A DNA stretch of 34,241 nucleotides from an uncultured Succinatimonas sp. (lineage in GTDB: Bacteria; Pseudomonadota; Gammaproteobacteria; Enterobacterales; Succinivibrionaceae). A model generated the notes under the pieces. That model did not search any database, had not been told where the DNA came from, and saw only the letters and a program-made list of their open reading frames with translations. The stretch is taken from positions 1 to 34,241 of the forward strand of contig CALFLJ010000009.1 of NCBI GenBank assembly GCA_937880335.1, read 5' to 3'. Both the position numbers and the translations under genes were made by a program. Within the stretch, counting starts at the first letter, position 1. The number at the start of each line of letters is the position of its first letter. This document shows positions 1-8,083 of the stretch, in pieces.

Positions 1-347
1 AAATCAGGTACATTATCCATAGTCATTTGCCAAGATTGTTATTTCCCCTAATTCAATCTTAATTGGGAATGACCTTTTTTGTAAAAAACTTAGCAATTTT
101 CCCTTATAGAATTTAGTCAACCACAGATTTTGCGAAAAGCCAGAAAAATATATAAAAGTAATAATGGCAATTACATATATATTTGCGTACATTTTAAAAA
201 AGGATTTACGTACATTTTTGCGTACATTTTTATTATAATGCGTGCATTTTACGTATAAACAACAAAAGACACTTAAAGACAGATATAGACTTTAAGTACT
301 TGATAAGAAAAAAAAATAAATATTAGACAGGTGACAACTATAGACAC
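1..347. other. Non-coding A+T-rich stretch downstream of the tRNA
   Basis: No convincing gene was found here. An imperfect stem (CCC and AATT paired with AATT and GGG) at about 45-69, followed by a T run at 74-80, could be a rightward terminator for a gene lying left of the window. The rest holds the repeat cluster at 182-250 and long A/T runs. Confidence 0.4.
182..250. repeat. Cluster of four CGTACATTTT-type direct repeats
   Basis: Three exact copies of CGTACATTTT start at 186, 209 and 221, and a fourth with one change (CGTGCATTTT) starts at 241. Spacing between starts is 23, 12 and 20 bp. They lie 125-190 bp beyond the 3' end of the tRNA-Leu gene. Short direct repeats of this kind next to a tRNA 3' end resemble arm-type binding sites of tyrosine integrases. 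An alternative is an operator cluster for a gene left of the window. No integrase gene is visible in the window. Confidence 0.6.
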
Positions 348-371
348 AAAAAAACCACCATAAAAGGTGGT
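348..371 (-). terminator. Intrinsic terminator of tRNA-Leu
   Basis: On the minus strand ACCACC pairs with GGTGGT across a 6-nt loop and is followed by seven T. It begins 4 nt after the encoded CCA end of the tRNA, so the tRNA is transcribed as its own short unit. Confidence 0.85.
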
Positions 372-374
372 CTG

Positions 375-461
375 TGGTGCCGAAGGTGGGACTCGAACCC
401 ACACACTGTCGCCAGCGGCGGATTTTGAATCCGCTGCGTCTACCAATTCCGCCACTTCGGC
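375..461 (-). tRNA. leuX: tRNA-Leu (anticodon CAA)
   Basis: This is an 87-nt class II tRNA with a long variable arm and an encoded CCA (plus-strand tgg at 375-377). The acceptor stem GCCGAAG pairs with CTTCGGC. The anticodon stem GCGGA/TCCGC encloses the loop TTCAAAA, giving anticodon CAA (427-425), which reads UUG. The T-arm GTTCGAGTCCC is typical. In E. coli the corresponding gene leuX lies downstream of lptG and is a well-known integration site for P4-type elements; the lptG neighbour here supports that equivalence. The symbol is given by synteny and anticodon. Confidence 0.95.
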
Positions 462-488
462 ACACTGTTATATCAATTAACGTCGCAC

Positions 489-517
489 ATTATACTTAGC
501 AAAGTTAAACTTGTAAA
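489..517 (-). promoter_or_regulatory. Sigma-70 promoter of tRNA-Leu
   Basis: Minus-strand TTTACA (517-512) is separated by exactly 17 bp from a perfect TATAAT (494-489). The bases after the -10 (GTGCGACG) are G+C rich in very A+T-rich surroundings, the discriminator type of stable-RNA promoters under stringent control. It lies directly behind the lptG stop codon. Confidence 0.85.
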
Positions 518-532
518 GAATAATTTTAATAT

Positions 533-1594
533 TTAACGTCGACGCAATAGCAAGAGAGCTAACAAACCAAATACTATTGTTCCAAAACTAGCTCCAACTA
601 TAGGATAAATGCCATAAACCAAGCTAAAAGGAGCTACAATTTGATTTAGCACGTAATAACCAAATCCTAAAGCAATTCCTGCAAGAATTCGCGCTCCCAT
701 ATTTATAGAACGCAAAGGACCAAACACTGTTGATAATGCCAGCATTAACATAACAACCATACTCAATGGAGATAAAAGCTTTTGATAAAGCTCAAGACGA
801 AAACGAGATGCATCTAAATGATTTTCTTCTAAGTATGATATATAGTCGACAAGACCTGATACTGTCTGATTTTGATTTATATTGCCTATAACCTCAACTC
901 TCTCACTATTTAAATTTAGCTTCCATTTTTGGGTTGCATCATGAGTTACCTTAATACTATCGTGACCTATTTCTCGGGTTACCACATCATGCATAATCCA
1001 TGAACTTCCATCATAAACTCCATAAGAGGCCCTTATCTGACGTATTAATTGATTACCATCTAGATCATATCGTGAGATGCCAGTTAAAGAACCATCTGAT
1101 AATGTTCTGGTAATACCAATTATGGAGTCTCCTTCTTTTAACCATACACCTCTTGACATGACAGCTACATTTCCACCTGTTGATAGATATCCCAATCTAT
1201 TTTCTGCAAGTCTTTCAAGTGGGGCTACAGCAAATTCAGAAACTGCTAATACAACTAAAATAACAGGAATAAGACTCTTTAAAGAACTTATGGCAATATT
1301 AAGACGGGAAAGTCCTACAGACTGCATAACAGTGATTTCACTATTACGCGCCATAAACCCCAAACCAACCACGCCACCTATTAAAACGGCAACAGGAAAG
1401 AAGGTAACAAAAATACCTGGAATATAATAAGCGACATATTCACAGACAAATAAAAAATCAACATCACCTCGGCCTATATATCGCATCTTATCGATGATGG
1501 TGATAATTGACGTGAATATAGTCAATGAAATAGCAATAAGAACAACCGAAACAAAAATATTCTTACCAATATATCGGTCTAAAATACCGTACAT
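533..1594 (-). CDS. lptG: LPS export system permease LptG
   Basis: One of the two inner-membrane subunits of the LptB2FG ABC transporter, which extracts lipopolysaccharide from the inner membrane and passes it to the LptC-LptA bridge. The protein has 353 residues. It opens with YGILDRYIGK, close to the E. coli LptG start, then has about three N-terminal membrane segments with the coupling-helix region ARNSEITVMQSVGLSR (about 84-99), a periplasmic beta-jellyroll domain (about 130-260), and C-terminal membrane segments with LSTVFGPLRSINMGARI. The ATG is preceded by GAGGGG at 6-nt spacing. The usual partner lptF is present but about 13.5 kb away, on the same strand, beyond the catabolic island. 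LptG is identified over LptF by its N-terminus and the FGPLRS motif. Confidence 0.96.
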   Translation of the reverse strand: MYGILDRYIGKNIFVSVVLIAISLTIFTSIITIIDKMRYIGRGDVDFLFVCEYVAYYIPGIFVTFFPVAVLIGGVVGLGFMARNSEITVMQSVGLSRLNIAISSLKSLIPVILVVLAVSEFAVAPLERLAENRLGYLSTGGNVAVMSRGVWLKEGDSIIGITRTLSDGSLTGISRYDLDGNQLIRQIRASYGVYDGSSWIMHDVVTREIGHDSIKVTHDATQKWKLNLNSERVEVIGNINQNQTVSGLVDYISYLEENHLDASRFRLELYQKLLSPLSMVVMLMLALSTVFGPLRSINMGARILAGIALGFGYYVLNQIVAPFSLVYGIYPIVGASFGTIVFGLLALLLLRRR

Positions 1595-1622
1595 TCTCTT
1601 CCCCTCTTCATTTTGTAGCTAA

Positions 1623-1631
1623 ATTATAGCA
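1623..1631 (-). promoter_or_regulatory. Extended -10 promoter of lptG
   Basis: Minus-strand TGCTATAAT combines a perfect -10 (1628-1623) with the TGn extension; the -35 position (TATGGA at 17 bp) is poor. It lies 29 bp upstream of the lptG start and just after the terminator of the preceding operon, so lptG appears to have its own promoter now that it is detached from lptF. Confidence 0.6.
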
Positions 1632-1685
1632 TTGCAAAATAAATCTCCATAAAACACTTTAAAAGATTTCTAATAAAGAAAAGAG

Positions 1686-1730
1686 AAAAAAAAATTTTCG
1701 CGATCTAAAAAAGATTAAACCGCGAAAATT
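1686..1730 (-). terminator. Intrinsic terminator of the fucI-tctCBA operon
   Basis: On the minus strand AATTTTCGCG (1730-1721) pairs with CGCGAAAATT (1702-1693). The 18-nt loop contains a further small AGAT-type pairing, and a run of seven T follows (1692-1686). It starts 17 nt after the tctA stop and separates that operon from lptG. Confidence 0.85.
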
Positions 1731-1746
1731 AAAGGAGTGAATAAAA

Positions 1747-3240
1747 TTATTTCTTTAAAAATCTAGCTAAAAAGAAGTCTTTATATAGAGGAGATAAAAG
1801 ACTTACAAAGGCTAATAACAGGAAGATAAAACATATAGGATTCTCAACAAATACCATAGGAGAGCCATCACTCATAAGCAATGAACCTGTAAAATTCTGC
1901 TCTGCTAACTGTCCTAAAATGATACCGATAATTACTCCCGGCACACTCATATCAACCTTAGCCATAACATAACCAATCAGACCTGCAATAAGCATAATAT
2001 AAACATCAGGCATAGAGTGGTTATATGAATAGGTTCCTATCACCGCCATCACAACAATAATTGGTAAAAGCACAGGCTTTGGTACATTCACAACCTTAGT
2101 AAAGAGTTTAATTAGGCTAAAGCCCATCAGTCCCATAACAATATTGGCTAACATAAGACCAATAAATATGGAGTAAACACCTACAGGGTTATTTATAAAG
2201 AGCAATGGACCTGGCTGAATACCATGCACCATAAGAGCGCCCAAAATAATAGCGGTAGCACCATCACCTGGGATTCCCAAGGTTAAAACAGGGATAAAAG
2301 CACCACCTACGATAGAATTATTTCCAGATTCTGAGGCAGCAATGCCCCTAGGATCTCCTTTACCAAATTGAGAACTGTCATCAGCCCATGTTTTGGCTTG
2401 ATTATAGGAAATCCAAGATCCAATATCACCGCCAGTTCCTGGTATGCAACCTATAAAAGTACCAATGCAAGAAGATCTTACTAATGTTGGTAATGTCTTT
2501 TTAAAGTCAGACATTGCAGGAAGCACACTTTCAATGTGAATATCCTTATGCTCATTCTTTTTTCCGAAGGACTCCTCAACATTTATAAAAACCTGACTTA
2601 AAGCAAAAAGACCAATCAAGATAGGCATAAATGAGACGCCTCCTGATAGGTATAAAGTACCTAAGGTAAAACGCTCCATACCTGACATAGCATCCAAGCC
2701 AATGGTAGCAATCCATAGACCTATTAAGCATCCAATGATACCTTTTAATATTGATCCTGCAGAAACAGAGGTAATCATGGAAATTCCAAAAATTGCTAGA
2801 GCAAAATATTCAGGCTTAGAAAACTGCAACGCAACCTTAGCTAAAAGAGGCGAGAAAAAGATTAAACAAACTGTAGAAAACACTCCACCAAATGTCGAGG
2901 CTAAGGTGGAAATAGACAAGGCTCGACCTGGCTGACCATTTTTTATGGCCATAGGATAACCATCTAAAGTAGTAGCTGCAGATGCCGGAGTACCTGGAGT
3001 TCTAAGCAAAATGGCAGTAATGGATCCTCCATAAATTGCTCCGCAATAAATTCCCAGCAACATAATTAATCCGCTTAAGCCACCAACAGAAAATGTCACA
3101 GGGAAAAGTAAGGCCAATCCCATATTAACGGATAAGCCGGGCATTGCTCCTATAAAAATACCTACTGCTGTGCCTATAAGTAAAAAAGCTAAAGTCTGGA
3201 AAGAACTTATTTGACTTAATGCTTCTAATATAGCATCCAT
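1747..3240 (-). CDS. Tripartite tricarboxylate transporter large permease (TctA family)
   Basis: Large membrane subunit of a TTT-type secondary transporter that takes up a solute, usually a carboxylate, delivered by a periplasmic TctC-type protein. It has 497 residues, the usual length, and about 12 membrane segments. Family signatures are the glycine-rich N-terminal GTAVGIFIGAMPGLS region (about 23-37) followed by YGGSITAILLRTPGTPASAATTLDGYP (about 70-95), and in the second half GCIPGTGGDIGSWISYNQAK and FIPVLTLGIPGDGATAIILGALMVHGIQPGP. The ATG has GGAG 9 nt upstream, lying within the end of tctB 6 bp away. It is the last gene of the fucI-BNR-tctC-tctB-tctA unit. The substrate cannot be read from the sequence. 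Confidence 0.95.
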   Translation of the reverse strand: MDAILEALSQISSFQTLAFLLIGTAVGIFIGAMPGLSVNMGLALLFPVTFSVGGLSGLIMLLGIYCGAIYGGSITAILLRTPGTPASAATTLDGYPMAIKNGQPGRALSISTLASTFGGVFSTVCLIFFSPLLAKVALQFSKPEYFALAIFGISMITSVSAGSILKGIIGCLIGLWIATIGLDAMSGMERFTLGTLYLSGGVSFMPILIGLFALSQVFINVEESFGKKNEHKDIHIESVLPAMSDFKKTLPTLVRSSCIGTFIGCIPGTGGDIGSWISYNQAKTWADDSSQFGKGDPRGIAASESGNNSIVGGAFIPVLTLGIPGDGATAIILGALMVHGIQPGPLLFINNPVGVYSIFIGLMLANIVMGLMGFSLIKLFTKVVNVPKPVLLPIIVVMAVIGTYSYNHSMPDVYIMLIAGLIGYVMAKVDMSVPGVIIGIILGQLAEQNFTGSLLMSDGSPMVFVENPICFIFLLLAFVSLLSPLYKDFFLARFLKK

Positions 3241-3246
3241 TACTCA

Positions 3247-3717
3247 CTACTCCATAAAAAATGGCAAAGGTAAGGTTATACTCAAGCAAAGGCCAAATAT
3301 TACGTAAATTAGACCTAAAAAGAGTAAGGTTACACCACCTAAAATAAGCTTATCGCGCACACCTAAAACATACATAGCTGTAAGCATAAAAATTAAAGTA
3401 TCAATATAAAAACCTACAAGACCTAAAAGCACTATATAAGCAATTACTAAGAGCATCACCCGATATGAACTAAAATTGGCAGGCTCTAAAAAAATGACTG
3501 TTATCTTGTCTAACTTATCTTGATGTCTAAAAGTGTCAAAAGCAATAAGAATGGAAATTATGATAAGACCAACGCCTAAAATAAATGGCCAAAAACCAGG
3601 CTCTGGGCCATAAATACTCATGGCTATACCATAACCATTTGATACATAGGCAATAAGAGAACCCACTATCAAAGTAGCAATAGCAACCACAATATTACAG
3701 GTTTTCATTGAAGGCAT
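3247..3717 (-). CDS. Tripartite tricarboxylate transporter small permease (TctB family)
   Basis: A small hydrophobic protein of 156 residues with four predicted membrane segments (about 7-27, 40-58, 88-105 and 125-150), the usual TctB shape; the family is poorly conserved. The assignment rests on the segment pattern, the GPEPGFWPFILG motif after the first segment, and its position between tctC and tctA. The ATG is preceded by AGGAG at 6 nt. A strong stem-loop lies between it and the upstream binding-protein gene. Confidence 0.9.
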   Translation of the reverse strand: MPSMKTCNIVVAIATLIVGSLIAYVSNGYGIAMSIYGPEPGFWPFILGVGLIIISILIAFDTFRHQDKLDKITVIFLEPANFSSYRVMLLVIAYIVLLGLVGFYIDTLIFMLTAMYVLGVRDKLILGGVTLLFLGLIYVIFGLCLSITLPLPFFME

Positions 3718-3730
3718 AAAAAACTCCTAA

Positions 3731-3755
3731 AATTCCCCAGTATTACTGGGGAATT
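3731..3755 (-). promoter_or_regulatory. Perfect stem-loop between tctC and tctB
   Basis: A perfect 10-bp inverted repeat (AATTCCCCAG/CTGGGGAATT) with a 5-nt loop lies in the 45-bp gap after the binding-protein gene. It is followed by TTAGGAG rather than a T run, so it looks like an mRNA-stabilising or partly terminating element that would keep tctC transcript above the permease transcripts. Confidence 0.75.
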
Positions 3756-3762
3756 GTTATGA

Positions 3763-4734
3763 TTATTTGTTCTTCTCGATTTGGCTTAAGAACTCTTTGT
3801 ACATTTCATTATCTTCAGCCATCATTTTGTTGGCATCCTCGCCTACGATATTAGTCGGATCAATACCAAGCTTTAAGAAGTAGTCAACAAACTCTTGTGA
3901 TGATGCAACACGCTTAGCACTATCGCGCAGAACCTGCATAACCTCAGCTGGGGTTCCCTTAGGAGCAACTAAAGTTGCCCAAGCACGAATGGTCATATCG
4001 TGACCTAATTCCTTAAATGTAGGAACATCTGGGAACATCTTTGTACGCTCTTCTGACATAACAGCTAAGATCTTAAGATTTCCAGCCTCAATCTGAGTCT
4101 TAAAGGATGATGGATCTGCTAAAGTACCATTGATATGTCCACCTGCCATTGCTGCTGCAATATCTGCAGTTCCCTTTGGGTAAGGAATGTGTTTTACCTT
4201 AACGCCAAATTCTTTTTCGAAGGCTAAGGTAGCAATGTGCCAAATAGCACCAACGCCGGAGTTGCCCATCATAACCTCACCTGGATGATCCTTAAGATAT
4301 TTAGCAAACTCATCTAAACTATTAAACGGAGCATCGGCAGGTACAATTAAAGCAGCTGGCGCAGCAATTGGTGCTATGACAGAATCAAAATCGCTGTAGG
4401 ATAACTTTGTCTTGCCCTGATGAGGGAAAATATCAAGCTCTACTGTAACCATGCCAATGGTATAACCATCAGGTTTGGCGTTTGCAATATCTACCATACC
4501 AACAATACCGTTACCATCAGGCTTATTTACAGGCACAAACTTAGCATTGCCAAGATCCTTTTGCATCATTGCAATCACACCACGGGCTGTAGTATCAGTA
4601 CCACCACCTGGATTTTTAGGAATAATCACAGTAATATCCTTATCGGTAGGGTATGTACCAGCCATTACCTGTGTTGAGGCAACTAAGCCTACGGAAATTG
4701 CTGCTGCTAATAATAATGCCTTATATTTACGCAT
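3763..4734 (-). CDS. TctC/Bug-family periplasmic solute-binding protein
   Basis: Extracytoplasmic receptor of the TTT transporter, 323 residues. The signal peptide runs from a lysine/arginine start through AAAISVGLVAS to a VMA cleavage site near residue 25. Family motifs are ITVIIPKNPGGGTDTTAR (about 34-51), PVNKPDGNG (about 68-76), AKPDGYTIGM (about 86-95) and VMMGNSGVGAIWH. Bug proteins usually bind carboxylates through two water-mediated contacts, so an acidic ligand is expected. The ATG has AAAGGAG 6 nt upstream. It follows the BNR-protein gene by 17 bp and precedes tctB by 45 bp. Confidence 0.95.
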   Translation of the reverse strand: MRKYKALLLAAAISVGLVASTQVMAGTYPTDKDITVIIPKNPGGGTDTTARGVIAMMQKDLGNAKFVPVNKPDGNGIVGMVDIANAKPDGYTIGMVTVELDIFPHQGKTKLSYSDFDSVIAPIAAPAALIVPADAPFNSLDEFAKYLKDHPGEVMMGNSGVGAIWHIATLAFEKEFGVKVKHIPYPKGTADIAAAMAGGHINGTLADPSSFKTQIEAGNLKILAVMSEERTKMFPDVPTFKELGHDMTIRAWATLVAPKGTPAEVMQVLRDSAKRVASSQEFVDYFLKLGIDPTNIVGEDANKMMAEDNEMYKEFLSQIEKNK

Positions 4735-4751
4735 GATATGCTCCTTTATAT

Positions 4752-5768
4752 TTACTCGACTTGAAATATTCTTAAAGAAATATTCTGCCTTTTATAGGTA
4801 TAACTTACCCATAAATATTTGTTTGAAATCGCTCTTACACAAGGGTAAGAAAATTCTGCTTTAGATTCTGTTTCAAGATCTAAAAGCTTTATAAAATCAG
4901 TTCCATTTTCTGAACTATATAAACTCAATGGAGTTCTATCTCCCCAATTTGCAGATACAGGATTACAAACTAGGTATATAGTTTTATCTAATACATCTAA
5001 ATCAATACCGCTATTATTGTTTGGTAGAGGTATAGGATAAGCATCACAAAAGGTCTTACCATCATCAACGCTATCTGATCGCATTATGCATCCGTAGGTA
5101 GACCGTAAAAGCATATGTATACCTTGACTATCCTCCCAAAGACTTGGTTGTATGACCCCCTTGCCAGTAAATGACTGATCTGAAACATCAATATCTTGAT
5201 AATGACTTGCAAGCCTTGAACTCAGCTTAAAGTCAGCTCTTTTTATGATTTCATTACTTTTTTCAAACGTATTAAAATCATCATCACTTCTATCCACAAA
5301 AGCACGCCAATAACCATCCTCACATGAGGCCGGAGCCAACCAGCGTCCTGATTTGAGTTTGATTGGTTTATTACGTACAGGCCCACGTCCACCCTGATCA
5401 CCTAGGACAAGCTCCCTTGGCATATCCCAATTTAGTCCTTCATCTTTAGAAAAGGATATATAGCTTCTCCACGAAGCGATCACATCCCCTACTTTAAAAA
5501 CAAGACCTAATGTGTGCTGATTTAACCTAAATAAAACAGGATTCCAATGAGCCTCAGAAGAAACTTTAATTTTATTTTCAGAAATAAAAGAGCCGTCATA
5601 TTGTGAAATAACATTCACATAAATGGCAGTATCAGAAGCTCCTTCATGTGTACCACCAAATGCAGTTGCAATAATCTCGTCTTTATTTGATGGAATGACA
5701 CAACTTGCATGGTAAATACGGTCTTTATGCTCACGCATTACACTATATAAGGCCAGCTCTTTTAACAT
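4752..5768 (-). CDS. Cytosolic BNR/Asp-box (sialidase-fold) protein
   Basis: A 338-residue beta-propeller protein of the predicted-neuraminidase/BNR_2 type. Three Asp-box-like turns are visible: SKDEGLNW (107-114), SDSVDDGKTF (231-240) and SSENGTDF (285-292). Also present are HASCV near the start, GVIQPSLW...HMLLRSTYG (204-226) and PLPNNNSGIDLD (248-258), which are typical of this family. There is no signal peptide or anchor, so it probably acts in the cytoplasm on an imported compound, unlike secreted sialidases. AAGGA lies 7 nt before the ATG. It sits 29 bp after fucI and 17 bp before tctC, so all are likely co-transcribed. Hydrolase or lyase activity on an acidic or deoxy-sugar glycoside is inference. 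A true sialidase role is doubtful because no nanE or nanK genes are present. Confidence 0.85.
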   Translation of the reverse strand: MLKELALYSVMREHKDRIYHASCVIPSNKDEIIATAFGGTHEGASDTAIYVNVISQYDGSFISENKIKVSSEAHWNPVLFRLNQHTLGLVFKVGDVIASWRSYISFSKDEGLNWDMPRELVLGDQGGRGPVRNKPIKLKSGRWLAPASCEDGYWRAFVDRSDDDFNTFEKSNEIIKRADFKLSSRLASHYQDIDVSDQSFTGKGVIQPSLWEDSQGIHMLLRSTYGCIMRSDSVDDGKTFCDAYPIPLPNNNSGIDLDVLDKTIYLVCNPVSANWGDRTPLSLYSSENGTDFIKLLDLETESKAEFSYPCVRAISNKYLWVSYTYKRQNISLRIFQVE

Positions 5769-5797
5769 TTAAAGATCCTTCTCTTACTTCAATTTAA

Positions 5798-7591
5798 CTA
5801 GCCAAACTGAGGACCGAAGGTTTTACATGCTCTATAGTCTGCAGACTCCTTATCCATGCCAAATGAGTTCCAAACGGCAGGTCTGAAAATCTTATCCTCA
5901 TCAACATTATGCATACATACAGGAATACGTAATATTGAGCAGAGCGTAATCAAGTCCGCACCAATGTGACCATAAGAAATTGCGCCGTGGTTTGCACCCC
6001 AGTTATTCATAACATCATAGGCTGATTTGAAAGGGGACTTGTTGCTTACACGAGGAGTAAACCAAGTGCAAGGCCAGGTATAATCAGTACGTTTCCATAA
6101 AATCTCGGTAACCTCTTGTGGTAACTTGCAGGTCCATCCCTCCACTAACTGTAAGACCGGACCTTGCCCCTTAACAAGATTTAGACGTGCCATAGTAACA
6201 GGCATTTCAGCCTCAGTTACAAATCTTGATGAATATCCACCTCCACGGAAGTAGCCATTATCAGCTGCAGACCAGGTAGTAGCTTTAAGGCAATTTTCAA
6301 CATCCTCATCAGTCATCTCCCACCATGGCTTTATTACGCTATTGCCATCTGCATCCTTACATTGACCACTTGCCTCAAGACAGCAAGCGCCTGAGTTAAT
6401 TAGATGAATAAAGCCTCCTGCGTCTTTGGCATGACCTTCAACATCATATCCTGTAACACGCTTTACAGCTTCAGTAGACCACATAGTACGAACGTCAGCA
6501 AACATCTGAGGCTTATTTGTTAAGAGCTTTTCAAATAACATGGTAGCAGCGTTTAAGGTGTCATTTTCAGTTGCTAAAATGAAAGTCTCTCTTTTACCTT
6601 CCCAGTCGAAATTAGAGTTTAAAATTGCCTCTGCAAAATCGGTATTTGGGTAGTGATCAGTCCACTGACGCTGGCCTTGGAAACCTCCTGCAATTGCATT
6701 AAAGCCTAAAGCTTCCTCTTCTCTACCTTTAGGCAGGTTCTGATTTCCACGGAATAGATCTTTTATAATAACAGCAGCTTTAACACAGAATTCAAAGTTC
6801 TTCTCAGTCTCTTCCTTTGAACTTCTTACAAACTCAGGATTTTTATCGTATCCTAACGGGCATTTTTCTTTTGCCCAGGCTAAGGCTTTCTTAAATTCTT
6901 CCTCATCATATATGTGCTCTTCCATACGGCGAAGAATTTCAACCTCATCTACAGATTCAACGCGCATGCCTAGATACTCTTCAAAGAAGTCCATATCAAT
7001 CATGGATCCTGCAATACCCATACAGGTAGAGCCAATTTGCAGATAGGATTTGCCACGCATTGTAGCTGCAGCTATAGCAGCTCTTGCAAAACGCAAAATC
7101 TTCTCCTGGACATCAAGAGGAATATTCTTATCATCTGCATCCTGAACATCCTTTCCATAAATGCCAAAAGCAGGTAAACCTTTTTGTGCATAAGCTGCAA
7201 GAACACAAGCTAAATAGACTGCGCCTGGACGTTCTGTGGCATTAAGTCCCCAGACACCTTTAATGGTCATAGGATCCATGTCCATAGTCTCAGCACCATA
7301 ACACCAGCATGGTGTTACAGATAATGTAATATCAACGCCTTCTTTTTTAAACTGAGCTGCACATTTTGCAGCCTCAACGCCACGACCTATGGTGGTATCG
7401 GAAATAATAACCTTTACATTCTCACCATTGCTGTATTTTAAATTGTCGGAAATAAGCTTTGCGGCTGCTTTAGCCATGCTCATAGTTTGCTCTTCTAAGG
7501 ATTGTCTTACCTGTAAAGGGCCTAAGCGAGCATCAATGATAGGGCGGATACCGATAACTGGATACTGACCAATATAACGATTTGTACTCAT
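5798..7591 (-). CDS. fucI: L-fucose isomerase-type aldose-ketose isomerase
   Basis: Interconverts L-fucose and L-fuculose in the known family; D-arabinose is a common second substrate. It has 597 residues from the chosen start and matches E. coli FucI along its length: [41 protein letters not shown] and [15 protein letters not shown]. Metal and catalytic residues are in place: Glu342 (ATEND), Asp366 (FADVR) and His535 (NWGANH). An upstream GTG (7600) and ATG (7597) are also in frame, but the ATG at 7591 has GGAG at 8-nt spacing and the others do not. It is the first gene of the leftward operon and divergent from an AraC regulator. No fuculokinase or fuculose-phosphate aldolase gene is nearby, so the true sugar may not be fucose. 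Confidence 0.92.
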   Translation of the reverse strand: MSTNRYIGQYPVIGIRPIIDARLGPLQVRQSLEEQTMSMAKAAAKLISDNLKYSNGENVKVIISDTTIGRGVEAAKCAAQFKKEGVDITLSVTPCWCYGAETMDMDPMTIKGVWGLNATERPGAVYLACVLAAYAQKGLPAFGIYGKDVQDADDKNIPLDVQEKILRFARAAIAAATMRGKSYLQIGSTCMGIAGSMIDMDFFEEYLGMRVESVDEVEILRRMEEHIYDEEEFKKALAWAKEKCPLGYDKNPEFVRSSKEETEKNFEFCVKAAVIIKDLFRGNQNLPKGREEEALGFNAIAGGFQGQRQWTDHYPNTDFAEAILNSNFDWEGKRETFILATENDTLNAATMLFEKLLTNKPQMFADVRTMWSTEAVKRVTGYDVEGHAKDAGGFIHLINSGACCLEASGQCKDADGNSVIKPWWEMTDEDVENCLKATTWSAADNGYFRGGGYSSRFVTEAEMPVTMARLNLVKGQGPVLQLVEGWTCKLPQEVTEILWKRTDYTWPCTWFTPRVSNKSPFKSAYDVMNNWGANHGAISYGHIGADLITLCSILRIPVCMHNVDEDKIFRPAVWNSFGMDKESADYRACKTFGPQFG

Positions 7592-7712
7592 AAACATCAC
7601 TCCAAAAAAAGAATTGTTTTTAATAATTTTGGATAAAAAAACATTAAACAGTTAGCTTAATAATCCCGATATATATAACAATATTCACATTTCTAACTTT
7701 AATTTAAAATTT

Positions 7713-7728
7713 TGTGATGTAGATATAA
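7713..7728. promoter_or_regulatory. CRP-like binding site
   Basis: TGTGATGTAGATATAA matches the palindromic CRP core (TGTGATCTAGATCACA) at 12 of 16 positions, with a perfect TGTGA half. It lies between two divergent sugar-catabolism genes, where catabolite control is expected. The second half-site is weak. Confidence 0.45.
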
Positions 7729-7739
7729 CTTTTTATGAT

Positions 7740-7756
7740 GTTCTAATTAAGAGAAC
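7740..7756. promoter_or_regulatory. Dyad operator GTTCT-N7-AGAAC, copy 1
   Basis: The 17-mer GTTCTAATTAAGAGAAC has perfect 5-bp inverted arms. The same arms and spacing recur at 9299-9315. It lies 22 bp upstream of the -35 of the proposed araC promoter and on the fucI side just beyond the CRP-like site. Probably a regulator operator; whether AraC- or IclR-type protein binds cannot be told. Confidence 0.5.
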
Positions 7757-7777
7757 AACACAATGTTATTTATGATT

Positions 7778-7805
7778 TTTACATTACTCTTTTTAGTAAG
7801 ATAAT
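7778..7805 (+). promoter_or_regulatory. Proposed promoter of the AraC-type gene
   Basis: TTTACA (7778-7783), a 16-bp spacer, then GATAAT (7800-7805). The spacer is itself an inverted repeat, TTACT-N6-AGTAA, so a regulator could sit between the two elements. Confidence 0.5.
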
Positions 7806-8083
7806 GTTTTTATTTTTAATAAAACAATATAACACTTTGATTTATATTAAGATTTAATTATGAGATGTACAATTAAATACTATACAAATTATTTTTCAAT
7901 TTACACATAATGTAAGTTCTTAATGTTTTAAATTTATTAAATTCAAAAAACATTATTAGAAATATATAAATTTGTATAATAATTTTCACCAATACTCTCA
8001 GATATGTGAGGATCATCGCTTTTAAACAATTTTCTTTGTACGATTTTATATACATAAAGAAAACAACTTGAGGTGTATCTAAA

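Larger units (their letters stand above)
7592..8083. other. fucI-araC divergent control region
   Basis: About 490 bp without a real gene. It contains a CRP-like site (7713-7728), a 17-bp dyad shared with the DapA-family gene leader (7740-7756), and a rightward promoter (7778-7805). A weak leftward fucI promoter can be proposed at TTAGAA (7696-7691), 17 bp, TATATC (7673-7668), which would put the CRP-like site near -60. The A+T-rich leader of the AraC gene is about 270 nt long and shows no clear structure. Confidence 0.5.

Noticed and set aside
182..250. CRISPR array
   Set aside because: The repeats are only 10 bp and the spacing is irregular.
273..455. 60-codon frame on the minus strand
   Set aside because: It runs through the tRNA-Leu gene and its terminator, so it is a chance frame.
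4420..4864. Two plus-strand frames of 85 and 129 codons
   Set aside because: They are shadows over the tctC gene, whose family motifs and signal peptide are clear.
5798..7591. Classical L-fucose operon
   Set aside because: No fuculokinase, fuculose-phosphate aldolase or FucP permease is nearby; only the isomerase is present.
7873..8055. 60-codon minus-strand frame in the fucI-araC gap
   Set aside because: It is an A+T-driven frame without a convincing ribosome site in a control region.
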